From Symbiodinium natans (Eukaryota > Sar > Dinophyceae > Suessiales > Symbiodiniaceae), in the NCBI GenBank assembly GCA_905221605.1, contig CAJNDS010002487.1, positions 270,702-313,201 of the forward strand: a DNA stretch of 42,500 nt, in the 5' to 3' direction. Below the pieces are notes generated by a model. It was not told the origin of the DNA and made no database searches. It saw only the letters and a list, made by a program, of their open reading frames with translations. Both the position numbers and the translations under genes were made by a program. Each line of letters opens with the position of its first letter. The first letter of the stretch is position 1. Positions 13,001 through 24,674 of this stretch are shown here, piece after piece.

Positions 13001-16000
13001 TGATTTATTTCTTTTAGTCATTTTTTATTTATTCATCTATGTATTTATTCAATTTATGTATATGCTTTTTTTCACATGTATATGTTTTGGGCTGTACAGA
13101 GTGAACATGCTTCTCAATAGCTAACCCTTCCAAAGGAGTCCGAAAAGGAAAGCCCGACAACCCTACGAAACCCCCCCCCCCCCTGTTGCCCAGAGGGCGG
13201 TCCCGAGGCTCGGGGTACTGGGACGTTACGTTCCGCCGCTCCCAGGCGCCTTCCTGGCAGGAGATCTACAGGACTCCATGGGAGGCCTGGAAGGCGATTT
13301 GGGGGTGGTTTTTGGCTCCGCAGTGCGGGTTCGGGCTCCCATTGCTAGCTGGTGATCCGATATGGCCAGCAAGACCTGATCCATTCGGCGTTTGCATGCT
13401 GGCCCTGATAGTGAGAAAGATGCTGGCAAGACCATCGCTGTGATGGGAAAGGCTCCGAAGGGGGAATGCCGAGAACCACAATGAAACAAACTTGAGCTGG
13501 CAGCCCTGGCCAGTGGCCGAGAAAGGGTCCGGAACAGACTAAGGACACTTTCCCCAACTCTCCACATTAGTCCTCCCCCCCCCCCTTCTGTTGGGGCTGT
13601 CAAGTTCGCGTAGGGTGGGGCCAGAACAATGGAAAGAGCGAACCCCTGCGGCTCCCGAGCATTTGGCAACAAGCCTGCAAGCACAGACAACAAGAGGTGT
13701 TCCATGCTTATCAATGCAAATAAGGGCTCCTCCAACAAGCCTACATCCTCCAGGCTCACTTACCCTGTCGGTCCAAGGTTTCGGGTTTACAAGTCCGCTT
13801 GTCTCCGGCATCTATATTTGCTTGAGCCCGCGGTATTCCCCCATGAGGTTTGGGGTCCCGCGGTCGCGTTCTGTATCTGCAGCCCGTGCTGACCGGAAAC
13901 TCCGAGGTATACCAAAATGCTCAACAACAAAACGAACCTGATCCGAACCTTTGAAGTCAACAAAGCCGAAGCAAAGAAAGTGCGGTTAGGGTTGCGGATT
14001 AGGGTCCTCAGGGGCATCAGTCCTTGTAGTTGTAGGACTCGACGGTGCTTCCGTCATTCACGAGCATCCAGTTTTGTCCCTGCCCGCCCCAGACGACCAT
14101 GCAGTCCTGGCGTAAGTTCGGTTACTCGCGGCGGCATCTGTCCTCTTAGTGCGCATCGCCCACCACGATACAATCTCCGAGCGATCGGTGCTGGGTTCGG
14201 TCTCCCTCTCTCCCTCTCTCCCTCTTCCCCTCTTCGATCTCTCGGCTCTCCGTTCTCTCTCTCCCTCTCTCTCGATCTCTCGATCTCCGGTTCTTTCTTA
14301 TTTTCTTTCTTTCGTCCTTTCTTCCTCCCCTTCCCCTTCTCCCCTTCTCCCCTTCTCCCCTTCTCCCCTTACCCCTTTCCCCTTTCCCCGTTCCCTTTCC
14401 CTTCCCCTTCCCCTTTCCCCTTCCCTTTCCCTTTCCCTTTCCTTTCCTTCTTGGGGAGCCCCCGTGCAGGCCGGAAACCACGAAACCACGGGTGCTTCGG
14501 TCATAGCTGTCCCCAAGTGCTGCGTCTCCTACACATTCCTAGACGTTCAAAGGTCTTCGAAGCCTTGCTCAAGCTCTGTAGAATGTTCCATACTGTGCGC
14601 TCTAGCTGACACCAGCTGCACTGGGAAGAAGGCTGGTTCGGGGGGAACTCGGGGAACTCGAAAAACTTGGGGTGGCGTTGGGTTCAGGCAAGCTGCGAAG
14701 GAAGGCGCCAGTGCAGCAGCATGGTCTGGGCCGGTCGCTCGGCTTTGGAGATGTAGGGTCTTCAGGTCAAAGCATGAAGATCTCTTGGGGGGGGGGCGGG
14801 GGAGAAGGGGAGGAGGGGGCCTACAAAGCCTAGAGTCCTCGCACTGAACGTTACGTTGGACTGGGCTTGTCTTGGGAGGAGGCTTAGGCAAGTCGCCAAA
14901 AAAACCCTCAGAAACCTCCTAAACCCTAAACCCGGAACCCTAAACCCCTAAGTTGCGGGAAGAAAGCTTGCAAAGCCCCAAGGTCGCAACGACCAAGACG
15001 TGAAGCCGAGCTTCTCATCCGTCCTGTACCCGGCTCGAGCAGCGTGTAGTCGTGGCTCTGGCAAGTGAGAGTTGTGATTTGGTACCATCATCCCCAATAA
15101 GGACTGTTCGTATAAGGGGGTACTAGAATCCCTATTAAGGACTCTTATTAGAAGAAAAACATCCCAATTTATGATAGTTGTGTTCTAGACCCGAACGGCT
15201 TCAAGAACTGTGCACATATGTTGCCCCTTTGGGGAAGAAGAGTGTCAGTCACCCCAAGCAGAGGCTCCGCAGGAATCGGCCATTGACAACAAAACAAGGT
15301 GCGGCGTGTAAAAACATGTGTTAGGTTGAGACTCATGGGCTTCAGTATGCTGTGTGGCCTGGGCTTGCGGAGATCCACTTGAGGCCGTTCGAGGAAGAAA
15401 AAAGTCGAGGCGGAGGGTGGGATGGGGAGGAAGATGCATCCGAGAAAAAAAGAAAAGGCGGCAGCGGCACGACGATGTTGAAGCACCCCAGTTCGGAAAG
15501 GAACCTCGCGCTTTTGGGCTTCGTGTTTGTGCAAACTTGTTCGTGATTTGCTCGTGCTTCGGTTTGCGGTGTCGCTGGGCGTGCGAAGCCGTACGGCGTA
15601 GTGGAGGCTACACCCGTGCCCTGAACCCAACCATCTGTTGAAGAATTCAGCGGGTCGCAGGGCCGAGGAAAGTGCTGAACATACTGAGCTCTACCGAGGC
15701 TGCTTTGAGGTCTCAGCGGCCTAGCACACCTTGCCCTGCCCATCGACTTCAGGGCTCTACCACAGGACAGCAACTTCTAGACGATGGGAAGACCCTAAAC
15801 CCTAAACCCTAAACCCTAAACCCTGAACCCTAAACCCTAAAGAGAGCTTTCGGATTTCAGAAGCCGATGCTACAAGGCCTCTCCAGGCCGGGGGGCTTCT
15901 CAGCGCCCCAAAACAGGTGACAACGCACCATCTTAGGGCAGATACATCGTCCCTTCGTATTGGGCCCTTAAAAAGGTACCCCCGTATATTAACAGAAAGG

Positions 16001-19000
16001 AACGCTGTGGGGGCCCCACTTTTCCACACATGAGATTTTAAGGGTTGTCTCATGTTTTTTTTTAATGCTGTTGTCATGGTTTTTTTTTCAAAGAGAAGAA
16101 CCGCGTTTTGCAGGTTCATAGTCCGTGCACATGTTCATATGATAAAGTCGCTGGATTAATTTATATCATGAGGCAGTTGTATAAGTATGAGACAAAGCTT
16201 GCCACTCTCTCGAGGGCCCCCCCCCCCTCTTCGGGGAGGAGCTTCTCAGAGACGTAGTCGTGGGCCCCCCCCAACCAGTCTGCCTCTCCGTCCCTATACC
16301 CCTTTTCAAAAAAATTTCTAATAAGAACACAGCAAGAAAAACACCACGAAAATACCAAGATTGCTTGGAATAATACCAATACACGTGCTGCTGGCACTTT
16401 GGCGTTTCAAAAAGTTGGGAGAGAGCACTCGACATTCCATACATCCAAGCTTTGTTGGACGTTACACTACTACCTTGTAGGGAGGCAGGAGCTAGATTTT
16501 CGAAAAGCCGTAAACCCCAAATTTAGGAGATATGGAATGTGGTATACTGGTCATCACAAGACTAAAACTTATGGCATTCTCTACGGCGAGGTTTCGCCCT
16601 CACCTCTTTGTGCTTGGTGCTCGTCGAAGCTCTGCTACCCAGAACATCCAAATCCAGACAATATATCGCACAAATGTACATAACTATATAAAGTAGGGTT
16701 AATATTTCTTGTATCCCCAAAAGGACACCAAATATATACACTCACCGATTTTCAAAAGCAACCTTATATGCACTCACCAAAAACAGTAATATAAACCCTG
16801 CTTCATATCCTGTATTGGCTTTGGCCTGCCGTTTATGTAGTGGAGGGGGTGAGGGGCCTGTACTGCACTTTCCACACTTCTAAACTCGATGGGCCGTCAC
16901 ACAATGCATTCCTCATTCCACAACTAAGCTCATATTTGTGAGGGAAAGAGACGAATGGGGGCTGGATCTTCGGAAGCTAGACTTGTTCCTATAAAAGAAG
17001 GTACAAAGAATACGTTTAAAAACAAACTTGTTTTGTCTGCAATTTTCGGGCCTGTAATGCGTCTTCCTCTCGTTTTTTTTCTGATGTGGTTTCGTGGTTT
17101 GTTAGGATATTGCCGTGTGATTTCATATCATGAGGCAGTTGTAGATAAAACACGCAGACCCTTGCAATACCGGAACTGCCAAAGTAGAATATGAAGCCTC
17201 CCAGAGGCTTTTCTCTTGGAGGGGGTGGGGGGGGGGGGGGAATCTAGGACTTAAACTCGGAATCCTCACACTCTAATGAATCTGCAAGGGTCATGGGGGC
17301 GACTTTCCAGTATTCGCCCTGATCTCCGATGTTATCTTCCCGAGGCCCTGCTCAACATTTTTTCTTAACACCATTGACAAAAACACTTGCATCCAAATAC
17401 CATGATGCGTGAATTACATTTTAAACAAACAAGCTTTGTAATCATCGGAAAATTCGATATAAAATCCACCGGAAATAAGGGGCCCTCAGGGCGTTCCGCT
17501 CTCCAGACATTTTGGGGCCCAACTTCCGGGACCAGGACCACGCCCCCCAAGTCCCAGTTCTCTCCAGGGCGCTGGGTGCCGTTGATACCGCCGAAGATGT
17601 AGATGCAGTCCTGGGCCCTGAGCTCACTGGCCCATGGGGTCATAGCTGGAACTCGTAGCCGTGTTAACGAACTCCCGCGGCCATTTTGGTGCACTCGAAC
17701 TTTGGGAGGAGGAGGAGGAGGAGGAGGAGGAGGAGGAGGAGGAGGGGGGCGTTTGACGTTCGGGGTCACGAAGGTGGGCTTGCCATGGCCAAAATCTGAC
17801 ATGCCCCTCCGACGACTTCACAGCTTTGCCCTCGTGACTCACCCCTATTGACCTCCCCAGTTCGTCTGTGAACAACTAATATCATTTGTGCTTCTTGAAG
17901 TCTTGAGACGGGGACTGAGGCTTGGGACGATTCGAGACCGTTTTGTGAGGTTGGGCCCAACAGCCACTCGGGCAGATGTTGTGTTTGTGGTCGGCAGGCT
18001 GTAACATGCGGAGTGGGTCCTTTTGCAAAAGCGCGTTGGTCGTTGATGGTGCTGAGGGTTTCAGTTGATCTGGAGAGAATGCCTCATGCGTTCGTGGACT
18101 CTGCCCCGGGCTTGGGTTGTGGCATGAAAGTTTTCTGAATCTTATCACCCGGACCTCAAACGTGAACAACACTGGTCCGAAACCCCAAGCCCCAACGTTA
18201 CTTAATGGGAATGTGCTCCGAAACGCCCACCGCCTCTTGCATCGAAGGCCTCTCAGCGAAAAGCCTCTGTAGACTCCAAATGCCGTAAGCCCCCAAACCC
18301 CCCCCCCCCATCAAAGCCCGCATCGTCCCAGGGGCAAGACGGCTGTGTGCTGGTAGCGGGGCTCAAGCGGGACATCGCCGGTCGGAGTGATTTCGGTCCA
18401 GGCGTTGGTCTGTCAAGACTTTGAACCCTCAACTCCTCAGCAACCGCAAACCACGCAAGCCTTGGGGGAGTTCGGATGGGGGGGGGGTTCAGCCTTGGGG
18501 ACTTGAGGCTTCACCGGCTTCACCCCAAACAACGAAGGTCAGGCAAGAGAATGGGAACTTCGGTGTAAGCATATTCCACTGAAGAGAACATGCCTCGCCC
18601 GCCCGCCCTGCCACCACTTGCCTGCACGTTGTAGCATTGCCAGTCGTTGGCGACTTGCGGCACGAAGTATCCTCACACCAGGACAGCCCCCATGCAGGTG
18701 TAGAGTTGCCGAAATGGGGGCTTCCCGAGAGGGCCGAGCTGCTTCGACACTTCGGCCGGGGGGGCGTACCCTATCGAGGCCTGAGGAAGAGTTTGCAGCC
18801 CCCAAATAGCCACCGAAGACGTACATGCAGTTGTCGTTGGCCATGACCTCGTTTCGGGAGGCTCTGGTATCTCTAGGCGAGGAGAGTGCTCTAAACATTC
18901 AAGCTTCTTCCAAGCCCCCTCCCCCCGCCCCGCCCCCTCCCCCCCCCTCCTAAAACCCTAAACCCTTAACACTAAACCCAAACCCTAAACCCCGAAGCAG

Positions 19001-22000
19001 GGGGGTAGAACTTGAAAAAGAGAGGGGGGGGGGTTATGTTCCCGTAGGCCGCAGTGAGACGCACTATCCCCTCAGCGAAAGCCTTCCGCCCCGGCAGCTG
19101 CCCCAAGACAGGCTTTTGGGCATCTTTTGGGCATCTTTTGGGCATCTTTGGGCAATCATAGCCATCGCCGCGCCACCGCGCTGTGCCCCAACCGCGGCGT
19201 TGGAGAGTTGGTGGCAGACGTGTCTTGCCATTTGTCGGCCTGAACCGAAAGAACTCAAAAATGACTTCAGAGGCTTCAATTGTTTAGGGTTTAGGGTTTA
19301 GGGTATAGGGTTTAGGGTTTTTAGGGTTTAGGGTTTAGGGTTTAGGGTTTAGGGTTTAGGGTTTAGGGTTTAGGGTTTAGGGTTTAGGGTTTAGGGTTTA
19401 GGGTTTAGGGCTTATGGATAAGAAGCTTCGGCGAAACCTAAAGGTCGCATTGACTGGAGGCGAGCAGCCGTCATGTTGTAGCACCACAGAGTCCGCGAGA
19501 CGTTCTCCTGCGCCACCTCAGGCTCTCGGAGATGAGGCGAGGTGTGGGTGGTCCCTTATGCAGAGGCGTCCTTGCTAAAGCGGGGCCTTTGGGGGGGGAT
19601 TGGCTGAAAAATCGCAAGCCTGTAGGTCCAGCTGCAAGTTCAAGCCCCAGATCTGCAACAACATTCGCGCAAGCTACGGCGATTACAAAAAAAAGGCCTA
19701 GATGTGTGTAAAGAGAAAAGTGGCTCAGGATGTAGCATGTTCGGACCATCGGGGGTGTTAGCACATCCCTTTTTTGCGATGGCCAACCCTCTGACTCCTT
19801 TAAACTGCAGCAGAGGCACCCACCCGCCGTACACCAGCATACAGTGGCCATCGGGGCTGACAACCGCGGTGTGGCCATAACCTAAATGTTTCGGTCACTT
19901 GTGGGCCTTCTGTGGAGATTTCAATGTTGAGATCTCCTCAATACCTTGCAGGAAGGTCGTGCGTGCTTTTTTTGTGTTGTCGGGGGGGGTTGGTCCAACA
20001 ACACAGCGCGGCCAGGCAACTCGGCGTGGGGCAGCTTGTCTTCGTCAACCAGAAGTTTCCCTGCCATGTGCAGCTGAGATGTACTGGGATTCTGGTATCG
20101 GCTGAAGGGGGCCTGACATGATGCGGCAAAGTTGTTGCCTTCCACCACAGGGCCGTTTAAGAAAAGAGGGCTCTTCTAGGGGCCCGTGGCCAAACTGCAC
20201 AATCACTCGAAAGCTTGCCTGTGTCGAGTACACCCAAAGGGCATCGTAGATCGTCGAGTTTGAGGTTCCTGAGCAGGAAGTCAGGGCAAGCTTGGGGCTA
20301 CTTTTGACTTTGCAGTCCTCATCGGGTTGCCCCTTCCTGCCCTACCACCCAAGCGGTTCCACAGAACTACAGCTGCCCGAGTGTGAATGCCCCGGGCCCA
20401 CGCACCAACCGAAACGGCAGAGAAGAAAGGCCTAAACCCTAAACCCTAAACCCTGAACCAAAGGCCTGTAGCTGGATCAAACGCCCAGGAGTACCCGCCG
20501 AAGACCAGCAGCACGCCGTCGGTTTCGCGCAGCACCTTCAGAAAATGTTCCGCGAGGACGCAGCAGCTCTCTGATTGCGCCAGGCGTAAGGCGTAAGGCT
20601 CTGCGGATGGTCCGGCTTCAGGGCCTTCAGGGGCCTTCTGGGGTTTAGGGTTTAGTGGCATGGACCTTTGTGTATTATTTGGCAACCCCTTTTGTTTTAT
20701 ATTTTAAACAGAATAAAAACTTAAGAAACAACCCTTCAAAAAAACTCGGCGGCGTGGTTGAACTTCTCCTGCCCAGGTTTGGGTTGGGCAGAGGCATCGA
20801 ATGTTTTATAGGGATTTGAGTTTAGCATTTAGTACTTAGGACTTAAGGGTTTAAGGGTTCGTTGTCGGTTTTCGGGTTAACCTAGAGATGAATGGGTAGG
20901 GTTTGTCTGCTTAAGGTTTAATTAGCCTCTTGAGCTCGGGATTTTCATCATGGGGTTTAGGGTTTAGGCTTAGGGTTTATGCGAACAAGAGGCCACTCTT
21001 CTTGCCCTGGTCTTCCCTAGTCTATTCGTTCCACTGCACGAAATTCATATCCTTTCGAACATCAGCGAAAAGGACACCAAGGAGGTGCCAAGAAGCGTGA
21101 AGTGCAGTCATTGGATGCATGATGTCATCTAATTCCTTTTTGTCCACATGGTCCGTCTCTCAGAAAAGGGAGAGCGGAGAAAGGAGGAGAAAGAACATGG
21201 GAAGAGTAAGGAAGTAGAGCTAGAGAGAGGATAGAAAGATAGAGAGGAGAAATGAAGGACAAAGACCGTGGAAGAAAGGAGTGAGCGATGCTCGGGAGAA
21301 AAGTGTAAGGGGAAAGGAAAAGGAACAGTGGATAACAAAAACAAGTGTCCTGCCCGAACCTATTCTCTTTTCTTCTTGATCTTCTCTCACCCCTGTTTGT
21401 TCTCCAAGCGGCCCTCTTTTCACCATCGCTTTATTCTTTTGCCTTCACCCTGTTTACCTATCTGTCGCTCTTCCACTGTCTCCCTTCTTCCTTTTTTCAT
21501 GACTACTGTCTCCTTCTCTTTGCTTCTCCATCTGTCTCCATCTCTTTCACTCCGGAGCCCCCCGGTGTTTTCTGTTCATTGCTCATCCTTTCTGACTATA
21601 CGAGGCAGACCCTGTACAAACGATGGGCCCTGTTCTGGACCTGGCCCTGCACTGCCTCTTTCCACACACTCCAAACCCCTCTAAGCCTCCACAAGAGTTT
21701 CAAGCAGCCTTCAGGGAGGGTTCTTCGCAAGGGGCCTCCAAGAGTGAAGGAGAGGTGTGAGAGGAGGACCCTTTCCCCACATTGCTAAGAAGAAAACAAG
21801 AGAAAAGAACAAAGACTCAGAGACATGTAGAGAGGTGTGGAAGGTAGTTAGAAGGAGCAGGACAAGTCCTCCTTCCATCTTATCATTCCTTCATTCTCCT
21901 TGCTTAACCTTGCCCGTGCTCTATCCCCCTACGTAATGACAAAAGGAACAGAGGAGGAAAGGCTCATGGAATGGAGGCGATAAAAGGGAGAGCGGAGAAA

Positions 22001-22346
22001 GGATGAGAACGAACATGGGAAGAGTAAGGAAGGAGAGCTAGAGAAGATAGAAAGATAGAGAGGAGAAATGAAGGACGAAGACCGTGGAAGAAAGGAGTGA
22101 GCGATGCTCGGGAAATAAGCGTAAGGGTGAGGAAAAGGAACAGTGGATAACAAAGACAAGTGTCCTGCCCTACCTGTTCTCTTTTCTTCTTGATCTTCTC
22201 TGTCTCCTTTTTGTTCTCCAAGTGGTCCTGTTTCCACCATCGCTTCCTGCTTCTCCTGCTTCATTGTTTCTGTTTCCTTCACCCCGTTGCCACGCTGTCC
22301 CTCTTCCGCTGTCTTCCTTCTTCCTCTTCTCCCTGATCTCTATCTG

Positions 22347-22394
<48 letters not shown>

Positions 22395-24631
22395 CCCCCC
22401 CCCGGCGTTTTCCGTTCATTGCTCATCCTTTCTGTTTTACGAGGCACTGATCTGGACATGGCCCTGCACTGCCTTTTTCCACACACTCCAAACCCTCTGA
22501 GCCTTCCCCAAAGTTGTCAGGCAGCTTTCAGGGAGCGTCCCCAAGGGGTCTCCAAGAGTGAAGGAGAGGTGTGAGAGGAGGACCCTTTCCAAACATTGCT
22601 AAGAAGAAAAACAAGAGAAAAGAACAAAGACTCAGAGACATGTAGAGAGGTGTGGAAGGTAGTTAGAAGGAGCAGGACAAGTCCTCCTTCCATCTTATCA
22701 TTCCCTTCATTCTCCTTGCTTAACCTTGCCCATGTTCTATCCTCCTACTTTATGACTACTTTATGACAAAAGGAACAGAGGAGGAAAGGCTCATGGCACG
22801 GACGCGAGAAAAGGGAGAGCGGAGAAAGGATGAGAACGAACATGGGAAAAGAAAGGAAGGAGAGCTAGAGAAAGGATAGGAGATAGAGAGGGGGAATGAA
22901 GGACGAAGACCGTGGAAGAAAGGAGTGAGCGATGCTCGGGAAAAAAGTGTAAGGGGTGAGGAAAAGGAACAGTGGATAACAAAGACAAGTGTCCTGCCCT
23001 ACCTGTTCTCTTTTCTTCTTGATCTTCTCTGTCTCCTTTTTGTTCTCCAAGCGGCCCTCCTTTCACCGTCGCTTCCTCCTTCCTCTTCTTCATTGTTTCT
23101 GTTTCCTTCACCCTGTTTCCTTATCTGTCGCTCTTCCACTGTCTTCCTTCTTCCTCTTCTCCCTGATTACTGTCTCCTTCTCTTTGCTTCTCTATCTGTC
23201 TCCATCTCTCTCACTCCGGCGCCCCCTGGTGCTTTCTGTTCATCCCTCTGATCCCCCAAGAGTTTCAGGCGGCCTTCAGAGAGTGTCATCCAGGGGCCTC
23301 CAAGAGTGAAAGAGAGGCGTGAGAGGAGGACCCTTTCCCCGTGTTGCTAAGAAGAAAAATAAGGGAAAAGATCATGTAGACATGTAGAGAAGTGTGGAAG
23401 GTAGTTACAAGGAGCAGGAGAAGTCCTCTTTCCATCATATCATTCTCTTCATTCTCCTTGCTTAACCTTGCCCTTCGTCTAATTATGCCCCCTACGCAAT
23501 GACAAAAGGAACAGAGGAAGAAAGGGCCCGCAGAAGGGACGCAAGAAAGGGAGAGTGCAGAAAGCGGGCGCACGAAGAGGGAGAACGAAAGGAAGGAGAA
23601 AGAGAGCTTGTTAAAGACAATAGCATTCCTGAGAACAGCGAAATCCTGTCGTCTATTGAAATGCTGGAGGGGCTCTTTGATTCCTTTTCAAATGAAGGCT
23701 TCTATCATTCATGGTGTTCCTTAGAACAGGAGAGCCTTTCAGGACAACGCCCTTATCTGTATTCAACATAGGCCGGGCTACCTCTGATTTAAGAATGCAC
23801 GGAAGGGCTCATTCTAAGAAAATATACTCTCCCACCCCGAAAGAAGAGGACGGACCCACTCATCTATCAAGGAAAAGAGCCGAAAGCATCTGGGAGGAAT
23901 TAAAATACGAATGAGGGGCTATCGCAGTATCCTTTTTTCTTCTGACACGGATTCTTTGAAAGAAGGGGTTCCTGCCTTTTGCTTGTTTCAAGAAGGGGAG
24001 GCTTTCGAGTGGCAAGGGGCGAGCTCACGCCCACCCCGGTCTTTGGGGTCACTCTGAAAACAGCTTGGAGAGGATAGTTGCTTCTCTCTCCTTTTTCCGT
24101 TTCTCTATCCCTTGCTCCGTATCTGTCGTTCTCGAGCCTTCCCTTCTTCTGTGAATCTGCTTCTTTCAATATCCACCAGGAGCCTGCAGTTTTCGCAAGG
24201 GGGCTTCCCTGAGGGGCTCCCTGAAAGGGCCTCCCAGGGGTTTGAGAGAAGACTGCGAGAGGGGAAAAGAGGACAGTAAGATCCTGTCCCCCGTTTCCAA
24301 CAAGAGAAAAAATTGACAGAGAGATGTAGGTGATAGAGGGTAGTGAGAAGGATCAAGCAGAACTCCTCCTCTTCCCCCTCTCTTGTCTGTACCTTCACAC
24401 TTCTTTCTCACCCTTGACTTTCTGTGGTTCTATTTCCTTCTTGAAGGAGAATTCCAGCTCCTCTGTTGTCAGTACCTTCTCTTTCTTATCCTTGACTTTC
24501 TTCTTTCATTCCCTGTTGAATGGCAAGTAGAAAACGGGAGGGGCGGGAAAGAGGAAAGAACAAGCAGAAGGAAGAGAAGAAGAGAAAGGGATGAAGGAAG
24601 GAAGGAAGGAAGGAAGGAGGGAGGGAGAGAG

Positions 24632-24674
<43 letters not shown>

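Noticed and set aside
16399-16683. 94-codon plus-strand open frame within the large unit B intron
   Set aside because: No recognisable family, no matching frame elsewhere; left undescribed as a gene.
7246-18680. TGA just before the ANDW exon in units A and B (GTGTGAGGA)
   Set aside because: Both copies have it at the same place; it is best read as the acceptor GTGTGAG|GA and gives the correct phase.
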